This document shows, piece after piece, positions 16,878 through 25,255 of a DNA stretch of 64,000 nt (its first letter is position 1; every line of letters begins with the position of its first letter). Made by a program: the position numbers and the translations under genes. This DNA is from Chitinophagales bacterium (GTDB lineage: Bacteria; Bacteroidota; Bacteroidia; Chitinophagales; Saprospiraceae). The stretch spans positions 48,195 to 112,194 of the forward strand of contig JAKSDI010000146.1 in assembly GCA_022360175.1 (NCBI GenBank), written 5' to 3'. Below the pieces are notes generated by a model. The model had not been told where the DNA came from and ran no database searches. It was given only the letters and a program-made list of their open reading frames with translations.

Positions 16878-16904
16878 TGTTCATAAACCAAAAATATTAA
16901 AACA

Positions 16905-18164
16905 TTGATTGACATTAACTTAATCAGAAACAATATAGACATTATTAAAGAGTCACTGCAAAATAGAGGAATTGATAGTACTATTGCAGAAGAAGTATTG
17001 CAGCTTGATACAGAAAGACGTAAATATTTGGTAGAGGTAGAACAATTACGCCAAGAAAGGAATGTAAAAAGTGCAGCTGTAAAAAATGCCAGCTCCGAAG
17101 AAAGAGAGAGTATAATTAAAGAGGTAATAAATATTAAGACAGAAATAACGGCATTAAATAGCCGTTTAGAAGAAATAGAAGAAGCTAGAAACAGATTAAT
17201 GTCGTCCATACCAAATATTCCAGATGCTTCGGTTCCTATAGGGCACACAGAGGAAGAAAACAAAGTATATAAAGTTGGGTTGGAAAAAAGAACTTTTGAT
17301 TTTAAACCTCTACCACATTGGGAGATAAAAACCTGTAAAAAACAGATTGAATTCGAAAGAGGGGTGAAATTAAGCGGTTCACGTTTTTATGTATTAAGGA
17401 GTGGTTTAGCAAGATTACAGCGTGGATTGATCGCTTACTTACTTAACTCTCACAGAGAAGAGGGGTATGAAGAATTATATCTACCACATATCGTAAGAAA
17501 AGCTAACCTATACAATTCCGGGCAGCTACCCAAATTTGCCTCCAACATATATCGGGACCATGAAGAAGATTATTGGTTAATTCCAACTGCTGAAGTACCT
17601 ATAACATCTTTTCATTCGGAAGAATACTTAACGACAGAACAACTTCCTTTAAGCTATTGCAGCTATACGCCATGTTTCCGTCGAGAAAAAATGAGTGCTG
17701 GTAAAGATGTCAGGGGGATAAAAAGGGGGCACCAATTTGATAAAGTTGAGCTTTATAAATTTACGGACCCCGAAGATTCGGAAACTGCTTTGCAAGAAAT
17801 GATGGCATATACAGAGAAAATATGTATAGATTTAGAACTTCCTTATCGGATTCTTCAACTGTGTACTGGCGATTTAGGATTCTCTTCAGCAGTTACCTAT
17901 GATATTGAAACTTGGGCTCCCGGATCGGAAGAATGGTTAGAGATTAGTTCTGTTAGTAATTGTACAGATTTTCAATCAAGACGGGCCAACATAAAAACTA
18001 AAAAGGGAAAAAAATCGAAATTAGTACATACACTTAACGGAAGTGCCTTTGGAATACCCAGGACTATGATAACTATTATGGAAAATAATCAACAAGAGGA
18101 TGGCAGTATTAAAGTACCTAAGGCCTTAAGATCGTATGTTGGTGAAGATTATATTACTCCTTAA
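16905..18164 (+). CDS. serS: Seryl-tRNA synthetase
   Basis: A full-length 419-residue SerRS. The start is taken at TTG 16905, which gives the family N-terminus IDINLIRNN right after it. Residues 25-105 form the tRNA-binding coiled-coil arm. Motif 2 is CFRREKMSAGKDVRGIKRG followed by HQFDKVE, and motif 3 is NGSAFGIPRT followed by IMENNQQEDG. Two normally conserved positions differ: the usual GLIRQHQF is GIKRGHQF and NGSGLA is NGSAFG. It lies inside the biosynthetic operon (27-base gap before, 20 after) rather than with translation genes, so it is likely a second, specialised copy: a resistant target for a SerRS-inhibiting product, or a supplier of Ser-tRNA. Whether the genome has another serS is not visible. 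Confidence 0.93.
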   Translation: MIDINLIRNNIDIIKESLQNRGIDSTIAEEVLQLDTERRKYLVEVEQLRQERNVKSAAVKNASSEERESIIKEVINIKTEITALNSRLEEIEEARNRLMSSIPNIPDASVPIGHTEEENKVYKVGLEKRTFDFKPLPHWEIKTCKKQIEFERGVKLSGSRFYVLRSGLARLQRGLIAYLLNSHREEGYEELYLPHIVRKANLYNSGQLPKFASNIYRDHEEDYWLIPTAEVPITSFHSEEYLTTEQLPLSYCSYTPCFRREKMSAGKDVRGIKRGHQFDKVELYKFTDPEDSETALQEMMAYTEKICIDLELPYRILQLCTGDLGFSSAVTYDIETWAPGSEEWLEISSVSNCTDFQSRRANIKTKKGKKSKLVHTLNGSAFGIPRTMITIMENNQQEDGSIKVPKALRSYVGEDYITP

Positions 18165-18184
18165 AGACAAGTCTAACAAGACCA

Positions 18185-18979
18185 TTGATGACTGAAAACT
18201 TGGCATACTGGGATGAATTAGCATTGATCCATAGCAGTACAGGACAATATGGGATGAGTACTTTCCTAAGAGGAGAGTCCACCTTACAATCTATCGAAGA
18301 CGACTTTTTTAGACAAACAAAGGGGGCAAAAGTATTACACCTGCAATGCCACTTTGGATTGGATACCCTTTCGATTGCAAAGGAACACAATCGAGAAGTG
18401 GTAGGTATCGACTTTTCCCCAAATGCGATTGAGGTAGCTAGTAAACTTAGTAAGGACTCTGGAATTCCGGCTAGATTCATATGTTGTAATCTCTATGATC
18501 TTGAACAACATTTAAATGAACAGTTCGATATTGTATATACTTCCTATGGCGTACTTATGTGGCTTCATGATTTAGTCCCTTGGGCAAAATTCATTGCTAA
18601 ATTTCTGAAGAATGGAGGTCGTTTCTTTCTCGTCGAAGAACATCCTTTTGCTGCCATGATGGGAATAAATAAAAAAGGGGAAATAACTCCATGCTATCCG
18701 TATAATGGCCCTTATATCACACATAATTTTTATTCATATGCAAATAAAGAAGTAATGCTCCAAAACAAGGTGCAGCATAAATATGCTCATAGCCTTGAAG
18801 TTTTGTTTATGGTTTTGATGAGGCAAAATTTAAATATCATATCATTTAGAGAGTATGACTTCTGTTTTTACCAAATTTTTCCAGGAATGAGAAAAAATGA
18901 CGAAGGATGGTATATCTTAGAAAAAGATAAATATGGTGGACTCCCCTTACAGTTTTCGCTGCATGCTACAAAAAACTAG
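18185..18979 (+). CDS. Class I SAM-dependent methyltransferase
   Basis: A 264-residue methyltransferase with motif I VLHLQCHFGLDTLS (about 45-58), the acidic ribose-binding end of strand 2 (VVGIDFS), and a motif II/post-II region FDIVYTSYGVLMWLHD. The C-terminal half has several aromatic and His residues typical of small-molecule methyltransferases of the Methyltransf_25/11 type. It is the last full-length gene of the cluster, 20 bases after serS, and should methylate the cluster product on O, N or S (inference). The acceptor cannot be predicted from sequence. Confidence 0.85.
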   Translation: MMTENLAYWDELALIHSSTGQYGMSTFLRGESTLQSIEDDFFRQTKGAKVLHLQCHFGLDTLSIAKEHNREVVGIDFSPNAIEVASKLSKDSGIPARFICCNLYDLEQHLNEQFDIVYTSYGVLMWLHDLVPWAKFIAKFLKNGGRFFLVEEHPFAAMMGINKKGEITPCYPYNGPYITHNFYSYANKEVMLQNKVQHKYAHSLEVLFMVLMRQNLNIISFREYDFCFYQIFPGMRKNDEGWYILEKDKYGGLPLQFSLHATKN

Positions 18980-19087
18980 CCATATACCAAGGGTATATGT
19001 TATAAATGTGAAGCCATCTGTGATGATAACTTCAAAAGGATTATTCATCGGGAGTTAAATATATATCCGTATAAGGGAGGAGAAAGT

Positions 19088-19324
19088 ATGTATGATTTTG
19101 AGGAACAAGCTGTTTCTGAAGATATACCATTCATTGGTGATATTGAAAATAAGAACATCTATCTCTATTTTTGGGCTATTTGGTGCAATCCATGTATTCG
19201 AAAACTCAAATTATTAACTGAGGATTTAAATCCTCATATAACACCGAAGCTAGAAGTGGTCTTTGCAAAAGAGAGAACAAGCAGCAATAATTGCTGGCTT
19301 AAGAGTAAAAATTTGTTTTTTTAG
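19088..19324 (+). pseudogene. Truncated thioredoxin/TlpA-like ORF
   Basis: A 78-codon frame with the thioredoxin-fold segment IYLYFWAIWCNPCIRKL (redox motif CNPC), but only about 38 residues after it instead of the usual 80-100; the end looks like out-of-frame sequence, suggesting a frameshift or truncation after KLEVVF. The ATG has an unusually good Shine-Dalgarno (GGAGG, seven bases away), rare in this phylum. The same reading frame stays open about 35 codons upstream without a start codon and encodes a CxxC...C cluster (CYKCEAIC), so the ORF may be the broken end of a larger protein. TlpA-like proteins accompany several RiPP loci in Bacteroidota. Function here is unknown. Confidence 0.55.
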
Positions 19325-19333
19325 AACGAATAG

Positions 19334-19363
19334 GCACCACACCAGTAGAGGCTAGTGTGGTGC
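19334..19363. terminator. Terminator hairpin at the right end of the cluster
   Basis: Arms GCACCACAC (19334-19342) and GTGTGGTGC (19355-19363) form a perfect GC-rich 9-base stem between the cluster and the converging papain-like gene. It is likely to serve both strands. Confidence 0.65.
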
Positions 19364-19373
19364 AAAATGTAGT

Positions 19374-21038
19374 TTATTTTCTACTGTCTTTTGGTTTGTT
19401 ATCAAATGCTTTTACTTTTTCTTCCAGTATTCCTGTTTCTTGTTCATATTTGATAAGCGCAATGATTTCTTCTGGAGTATAGGCATTGGCAAATTCTTTG
19501 TTCATTTCGTGTGGTATGTCTACTTTCTGTCCTTTTTGAGGGCGGCCAATAGCACGATCCTCTTCATCGCCACCTTGTAAGCCCTCAAGAATACCATTCT
19601 GGAAATGAAGCGGTCCTCCTAATCCATTATGGAAGTAAAAATAATTGTTTGCTTCATCTGCTTCTGGAATCTTATCAAATGGATCTGCAATGCATACCAG
19701 ATAGTAGTAACCAGTTACATTAGGTACACGATAGTTCCAAAAGAAATGATCAAGTTGGCCATTAGTGTAAATTTCTGCAAAACCAGATTGTGGAGGGAAG
19801 ATAATATTACTCCAGTAGCTACTCCACATTCCCATACCTTGAAAAGACTGATTGACTCCGGAGCCAAATTCATCTGTAAAGTAATCGTGCAGAATAACAT
19901 AATTGTCCGTAGCATTGAATGCATTGTACAGTACATAAACAACGCTCCAGCGACTACTTGGTAATGCAGCTTCAGTACCTATGTTATAAACATTATATCT
20001 GAGCGATCGATAGGTTTCATCAAATGTACTGGGATCATCAAAATCACTTAATCCCCAGGGTATCAGATCTACATTGCCGTTGATGGTTGGATCAACTGGG
20101 TTGTCTGGATTTAGGCTTTGTTGGTTGGTAGCAACAAAAGCTACCTCACAAAACTCATCAGAACAGAAAAATTGATAGTCAATCCAAATATATCCAAAAT
20201 CACCCCAGTCTGCTCCCCATGAATTAATTACCTGAAAGGCACCACGGGGTCCCTTACTGTCGTCATAGCCTACGATAGCCATAGCGTGTCTGCCATGTTG
20301 ATTATTGGGGTTGAAAAAAGTATGAGATGATAACACATCATCTGTGTTCCAGGTCATAAAATTATCCGCAAGTAATGCTCCGAATACTACAGGCCGTTTT
20401 TGTGCTAAATAACCTTTGATGACATTTTCATCAGACTTATTTATGCGGCGGTAATTGGCTATTTTGAAGTTTGAAGCTTCAGCTTCACCACCAGTAGTAC
20501 GCTGAGTACAATCTCCGAGCTCGTTATATGGTATCGTCTGCATAGTAGCTAGGCCTCTTTGTTGCATAACGTCGAGAGCAGGCTCAAAAGTGACACCATT
20601 GCAATTTGGCCCTTTCCCTGTTCCTACATCAGGAATCGACCAGAACAAATCCTTCGGACTAAACTGTTTGGATGGGCTGGATAATTCTACTTTTGTATAC
20701 CCCTGATCCATAGCTTCCAGGGCAGTTTTTAGATTATAAGCAGTAGCCCAGGCAGTGCAGGTGCCATATTCTCCCTGATTGCCTATAGGAGGGAAGTAAT
20801 CTCGTAAATCTACCTTACCAGGTAAGTTGGTGTTTCCGAAACTCAGATTGATATCTTCGGGTATTTCTTCTGGATTTTCATCTTCACCATTCCAGCCAGT
20901 AGCAAACTGATTTGTATTGGTTATATCTTCAGGGTTGATAACTACATCTTCAAACTGAGTAGAATAATCCTGGCACGCATAAGTAAGTACAAGGATACCA
21001 GCCACTGTTATGAAATGAATTATTGTAAAGTTTTTCAT
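19374..21038 (-). CDS. C1A papain-family cysteine protease lipoprotein
   Basis: A 554-residue protein from the preferred ATG at 21038, which gives a lipoprotein signal with the lipobox LTYAC; an ATG 14 codons upstream would overlap the upstream gene. The mature protease domain begins near LPGKVDLRDYFPPIGNQG. The catalytic Cys is in YGTCTAWATAYNL, the His in GRHAMAIVGYDD and the Asn in INSWGADWGDFGY, so the full triad is present. After it comes a CARDB/beta-sandwich-like domain (about 330-480) and an acidic C-terminal tail with an EEIIALIKYEQETG helix. The cleaved peptide is unknown; location is the periplasm or cell surface. The next gene upstream ends 28 bases before it, so they may be co-transcribed. 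Confidence 0.9.
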   Translation of the reverse strand: MKNFTIIHFITVAGILVLTYACQDYSTQFEDVVINPEDITNTNQFATGWNGEDENPEEIPEDINLSFGNTNLPGKVDLRDYFPPIGNQGEYGTCTAWATAYNLKTALEAMDQGYTKVELSSPSKQFSPKDLFWSIPDVGTGKGPNCNGVTFEPALDVMQQRGLATMQTIPYNELGDCTQRTTGGEAEASNFKIANYRRINKSDENVIKGYLAQKRPVVFGALLADNFMTWNTDDVLSSHTFFNPNNQHGRHAMAIVGYDDSKGPRGAFQVINSWGADWGDFGYIWIDYQFFCSDEFCEVAFVATNQQSLNPDNPVDPTINGNVDLIPWGLSDFDDPSTFDETYRSLRYNVYNIGTEAALPSSRWSVVYVLYNAFNATDNYVILHDYFTDEFGSGVNQSFQGMGMWSSYWSNIIFPPQSGFAEIYTNGQLDHFFWNYRVPNVTGYYYLVCIADPFDKIPEADEANNYFYFHNGLGGPLHFQNGILEGLQGGDEEDRAIGRPQKGQKVDIPHEMNKEFANAYTPEEIIALIKYEQETGILEEKVKAFDNKPKDSRK

Positions 21039-21066
21039 TTTGTTTATTATGGTTATAACTGATTCT

Positions 21067-21894
21067 TCAAAATTGTACACCTAAAATGAAAAGTAAATAG
21101 GACCCATTCATTTTTTCTTCCCTTCCCAGAGTCGTATTTAATTTTTGTGTAGAATAATGATAGCGGGTCCCCAGGTTAATGAGATCGCTAATTATGATAC
21201 CTCCTCCTACAGAGTAAGCTAGGTTGAAGGAACTTTCTATTTGGTCAAAATCATTAGAAGGAGCCATATAATTGCCTCCGGCCATTCCCTGTAGGTATAA
21301 TTGAACTGGATTAAGTGCTAGGCCTGTCCCTATCTTGGCTCCTGCCATCAGCCATCCATTTAATAGACTACCTTTTACTTCAGGCAGGTTGATTTCATTG
21401 TATGTTCCTGACAGATGACATGTAAAAGCGAGCCTATTTGTATAATAATTAGTGTACTCGATGCCTCCTGTATAGCCCAGGTCAAAGTTGTCGAGCCCAT
21501 CACTGGGCATTACGATACCTCCAAATACCTGAAAATTCATCGGATAAATTAAATTTGAATTCCTTCTTTGAACTTTCTGTGCACTTATTGGCGGCTTTTT
21601 AGAAGATGGAGCTACATTGGCTTCCACATTACTCTCGGGCAGGCGATTAAAAAAAAACTCAGCTCCATTGTTCATTTTTATCAGATTGATTGTTGATTTG
21701 TCAATCAGCAACTCTTCGTCTGTTTCTTGTCCATAAGGCGTATAATGAACATGTTTGCCAATTAGGCTTGTAATATTGGTTTTAAGTATTTTTCCATTGA
21801 GCAAATGAATGTAATCCTGTGCACTAGCACTTGTAGCATGCCACATGAAGAAAAGCAAAAATGCTAGCAAGCTCAGTATGATTTTGCTTGACAT
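21067..21894 (-). CDS. Predicted outer-membrane beta-barrel protein
   Basis: A 275-residue exported protein with a clear signal peptide (cleavage after ATSASAQ). Residues 27-80 form a small beta domain often found at the N-terminus of Bacteroidota barrels (LLNGKILKTNITSLIGKHVHY). From about 118 there are eight alternating aromatic/glycine beta strands ending in LLFILGVQF, with the terminal Phe typical of outer-membrane proteins. It is not assignable to a named family by eye. It lies upstream of the papain lipoprotein on the same strand. Confidence 0.65.
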   Translation of the reverse strand: MSSKIILSLLAFLLFFMWHATSASAQDYIHLLNGKILKTNITSLIGKHVHYTPYGQETDEELLIDKSTINLIKMNNGAEFFFNRLPESNVEANVAPSSKKPPISAQKVQRRNSNLIYPMNFQVFGGIVMPSDGLDNFDLGYTGGIEYTNYYTNRLAFTCHLSGTYNEINLPEVKGSLLNGWLMAGAKIGTGLALNPVQLYLQGMAGGNYMAPSNDFDQIESSFNLAYSVGGGIIISDLINLGTRYHYSTQKLNTTLGREEKMNGSYLLFILGVQF

Positions 21895-21975
21895 AAAATG
21901 GGATTTAGTTAATAAAAGGGTATTGGCTTAGTTTTTTGAAGCAACATAGTCAAGCCTAGGCTTGCAATGTTTGTC

Positions 21976-22269
21976 CTATTGATTTATATTTCTATTGATG
22001 CGTTCGATTTCTTCCTGCATAATCCTTTCTTGTTGCTGAAAGTATTCCTCTACTTTTTTGCAGGCTTCCTGATCGTTATGGCAAATACAACGTTTTCTGC
22101 TTTTTGATACCCAATTTGGAATATTCATCATTTGCTCTCCTTCATATATAGCTGCTTCAATTTCCTTAAAAGCAGGGTCATCACATTCCGTATCTGTGTT
22201 AGAACTACAGCTGACCCAAAATGCAAAGAAAAAAAGAGTCAAGATTAAAATAGAGGTAGACACTTTCAT
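21976..22269 (-). CDS. Small hypothetical lipoprotein
   Basis: A 97-residue protein with a lipoprotein signal peptide (hydrophobic core and lipobox WVSC at about residues 18-21). The mature part is Glu/Lys-rich with additional cysteines (ECDD, CICHNDQEAC) that could form disulfides or bind a metal, and ends in an amphipathic helix. I do not recognise the family. It precedes the barrel-protein gene by about 80 bases. Confidence 0.6.
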   Translation of the reverse strand: MKVSTSILILTLFFFAFWVSCSSNTDTECDDPAFKEIEAAIYEGEQMMNIPNWVSKSRKRCICHNDQEACKKVEEYFQQQERIMQEEIERINRNINQ

Positions 22270-22428
22270 GATAATAGTTATAAGGAAAATTTAATAAAAA
22301 GAAAGTTCAGAAGTAGTCAGGTCTCCTGTTGTGGCTATAAGTAAAAAATGAATAAACTAATGGTTTATATTAAAGTCAAATCGATCATTAATTTTTCCAA
22401 AATAACTGAATAAACGATTTGGAGATCA

Positions 22429-22839
22429 TTACCTGTAAATAGCAAAGCCATAGCGGCAAGGCTCAACTCTACAGTTTTTCATAGACACTCTTAGGGTAAA
22501 ATACCCTGTAGAATAAACATCTACGGAAATACTTGGTAGGGCATCAGATGAAGTATCATAAACTATTAGCCTTCCCATTCCATCATATAATTTGAGATCG
22601 AGGTTGGTACAATCATCATCACATACCGCATTAATTTCATAATTACTCCCTCTATAAAGATAAACTTTGTGATCGCGATAATGATTTTCGTTTAATTCAT
22701 TATAAACATCATTAACTAAGGAGCGATTTGCTGCTGCTTGGATCATAGTGATACCTAATAATTGTCCTACCACTTCTTGGGCATAGGTTCCTGTGCCTAA
22801 AATGAGAAATAAGAAAATAATAAGTAGTATTTTTCTCAT
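22429..22839 (-). CDS. Small secreted protein of unknown function
   Basis: A 136-residue protein from the ATG at 22839, which gives an ideal signal peptide ending in GTYAQ; the longer frame from 22878 puts charged residues before it. The mature part carries Cys pairs (CDDDC and CRVEPC) and a beta-sandwich-like pattern, LDLKLYDGMGRLIVYD then STGYFTLRVSM. The same pattern appears in the secreted protein at 24716-25081, so the two may be distant paralogues on either side of the gene at 23264. Function unknown. Confidence 0.6.
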   Translation of the reverse strand: MRKILLIIFLFLILGTGTYAQEVVGQLLGITMIQAAANRSLVNDVYNELNENHYRDHKVYLYRGSNYEINAVCDDDCTNLDLKLYDGMGRLIVYDTSSDALPSISVDVYSTGYFTLRVSMKNCRVEPCRYGFAIYR

Positions 22840-22878
22840 GTCATGAACTTTTGAATTGATAAATTCTTTTATTTTCAT

Positions 22879-23263
22879 CTAATTCATGCTCTAAAATATA
22901 AATCGATCATTCTGAAGAGGATGTGTGTAATTCGTTTCGTATTTTATATAATGTATACTCTAATTTTTAACCAATAAAAATCAATTTTATACCTTAACTC
23001 CTATTAGTCGATACCAATAATTGACCATCTCTATTTTGATAGAGATACAAGAAATTATGATTAAAGTGATTTTAAATATTAGTCAAGAGAGTATACCTGA
23101 ATTTCAAAGCATGAAAGCAAGTCGATAATTCTATTGATTCAGTATAATTACATAGCAAATGTATTACAAAAAGGTATATAGAACCAGGAAAAAACGAAGA
23201 GATAAATGGGTGTTTTTGACAGTTTGTGAAGCGTTGGTGTTGGTGTAATTGGTTGGTAAATAG
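22879..23263. other. AT-rich 385-base divergent intergenic region
   Basis: No ORF is credible. It contains one clean hairpin, ATCTCTAT-TTTG-ATAGAGAT (23027-23046), and several TATA-like A/T runs. It should hold the promoters of both the minus-strand secreted protein and the plus-strand gene at 23264. Confidence 0.4.
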
Positions 23264-24691
23264 ATGTTTAATGCTTTTGGAAAGAAAAGAAAAGTTAGGG
23301 AAATGAAAGGGAAAAAATTTTACGAAGTATTAAAAAACCTTAAACGATCAGAACATAAAAATTTAAAAACGTTTTTAAAGTTACCAGGGCATGACCTGTC
23401 CGTTGAAAATACACGTTTGTTTCTAAAACTATTAGATAAGGTAAAGGAAAAGCGAAATCTTAAGCTTGAAGGCCTGCACAATTTTTTTCAAAAAGAGGAA
23501 GTGAAAAAAGAGCAATATGTTTATAATCTATTCCTGCGGATTTTACAAAAATACTATTTGATGACTCAAATATTTTCTCATAAACTCCTATCGAATCACA
23601 TTTTGCTAAGTTATTTTATTAAACAGAATTTGCATAAAAACGCTGCTGGAAGCTATACCGCCGGATTGAAGATGCTCGAAAAAACAAATGGTATTCACGA
23701 TGGGAAAAGCAGCTTATATCGGTTCTTCTTATACGAGTTAAAACTACTTAAAGATCGAAAAATCAGGAAGAGTCAAGAGGCATTGTTTCTAATGGAAGGA
23801 GCACTTGATGACTTTTATTTAGAAAATAAGTTACGCTGTTTTTGCGAACGTTCAAATCGGCATCACATAATTTCTCATGCATCCATTGATGAAGTAGAGC
23901 ATTTTTTTCAGCTTATGGCATCAAAAATTCAGGAGTCGAAATCGATTGGTGTCCAAGTATACTATAATATTTATTTGATGCTCAATAGTAAAAGCAACGA
24001 GGGATACTTCCAGAAAGCCAGCGATTTGATTCATGCGAATGAATACCGATTTACAAATGATTATCTTAAAGAAGTTTATGATTATCTACTGAATTTTTGC
24101 ATACGTAAAGTAAATGCCAATTCCCTGGAGTATGGCAAAACTTACCTGAAGCTCGTTTCCTATCTTGAGCAAAAAGAAATCCTGCTCGATGGTAAGGAAA
24201 TCAATCCCTCCAGGTTTAAGAATTGCATTACTATATACTTTCTGGAAGAGCAATATATAGAAGCAGAATACTTTTTGGAAAAGTACGCTGATTTTTTGGA
24301 AGGAAAGCGAGAAAGTAACGAATATAAATTGAACAAGGCTTTGCTATATTTTTGCCTCAAAAAGTATGACGAAAGCTATAGTTTAATTATGAACTATGAT
24401 GGGAAGGATGTTTTTTATAACATAGCTTTTAAAAAATTATTATCGAGAATATACTATCACTATTCTCAGGCAGATCCTAATTATGTGCAATTATTTGATA
24501 ATTTAATAGAAACAAATAAAAAGTATCTGAAAAATAATAGTAAGTTAGGTGAAAAATATAAACAAAGGTGTCATGTCTTTTTTGACACTCTGTACAAAGT
24601 ATCTAGGGATAAGTTTATTGATTGGTTAGAGATAAAAGATATCCTTCCAGTAAATGATTATTTATGGCTCCAAAAAATAGAAAGGGACTAG
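23264..24691 (+). CDS. Large helical protein of unknown function (TPR-like)
   Basis: A 475-residue, Lys/Glu/Leu/Tyr-rich, all-helical protein without signal peptide or membrane segments. The N-terminus (FYEVLKNLKRSEHKNLKTFL) resembles a Bacteroidota group of uncharacterised proteins whose first helix pairs read as short 'fork' domains followed by TPR-like helices; later helix pairs such as EEQYIEAEYFLEKYADFLEG fit TPR/SEL1-like repeats. The ATG at 23303 (MKGKKFYEV) is an alternative start with a better N-terminus. It is flanked by two genes for small secreted beta proteins on the opposite strand. No catalytic motif is seen. Confidence 0.65.
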   Translation: MFNAFGKKRKVREMKGKKFYEVLKNLKRSEHKNLKTFLKLPGHDLSVENTRLFLKLLDKVKEKRNLKLEGLHNFFQKEEVKKEQYVYNLFLRILQKYYLMTQIFSHKLLSNHILLSYFIKQNLHKNAAGSYTAGLKMLEKTNGIHDGKSSLYRFFLYELKLLKDRKIRKSQEALFLMEGALDDFYLENKLRCFCERSNRHHIISHASIDEVEHFFQLMASKIQESKSIGVQVYYNIYLMLNSKSNEGYFQKASDLIHANEYRFTNDYLKEVYDYLLNFCIRKVNANSLEYGKTYLKLVSYLEQKEILLDGKEINPSRFKNCITIYFLEEQYIEAEYFLEKYADFLEGKRESNEYKLNKALLYFCLKKYDESYSLIMNYDGKDVFYNIAFKKLLSRIYYHYSQADPNYVQLFDNLIETNKKYLKNNSKLGEKYKQRCHVFFDTLYKVSRDKFIDWLEIKDILPVNDYLWLQKIERD

Positions 24692-24705
24692 TTGATACTA
24701 GCCCC
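24684..24705. terminator. Hairpin between converging genes
   Basis: GGGACTAG (24684-24691) and CTAGCCCC (24698-24705) pair with one mismatch around a 6-base loop, overlapping the stop codon of the helical protein gene and facing the converging secreted-protein gene. Confidence 0.4.
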
Positions 24706-24715
24706 GATCAGTTGA

Positions 24716-25081
24716 TTATTCAATGACTACATCATCCGAAAAGTGGAGTCCCGATTGGGTGCTTACCTGGACTTGAAAGGTACCTGTACCTATCTGAGAA
24801 CAATCTAAGATGAACTCAATAGTGTTGCAGTTGCTGGAATGGTGTATTAATATTCTATTTGAATTATAGATCAATACCTCATCAATTGGGTCTGCCGAAT
24901 TGCTAGAGGTGACAAATAAAATATCATCTTCCATGACAATAGAAACACTGTGTGAAAATGACATCTCATACTCTAAATGAAGTTGTTTTTTGGCTTGCAC
25001 GTAAGGAAGTATACCACAGTGCTGCCAGCCTAAACCAAAGAAAAAAGAAACGCCTAACAAAAACTTTTTTGAAAATCCCAT
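24716..25081 (-). CDS. Small secreted beta-sandwich protein of unknown function
   Basis: A 121-residue exported protein with an N-terminal hydrophobic signal and a mature region reading as one Ig-like/DUF3244-like beta sandwich (DEVLIYNSNRILIHHS, then GTGTFQVQVSTQSG). It resembles the protein at 22429-22839 in pattern. Such domains are common as secreted single-domain proteins or T9SS tails in Bacteroidota. Function unknown. Confidence 0.6.
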   Translation of the reverse strand: MGFSKKFLLGVSFFFGLGWQHCGILPYVQAKKQLHLEYEMSFSHSVSIVMEDDILFVTSSNSADPIDEVLIYNSNRILIHHSSNCNTIEFILDCSQIGTGTFQVQVSTQSGLHFSDDVVIE

Positions 25082-25255
25082 AACTGAAAAAATTAAAGGT
25101 TATGGAAGACGTCTTCCGGAAAAATTACCGGCAACTAGTAATCATGTCGACGTCACAAAACTGCATGATAAAGACTGAATGTATCACTTCAAATCTTTGG
25201 CAAAACACAGTGCCAAGCTTTTGTAAAACTTTCGCAAATACTATAAACCTATATA

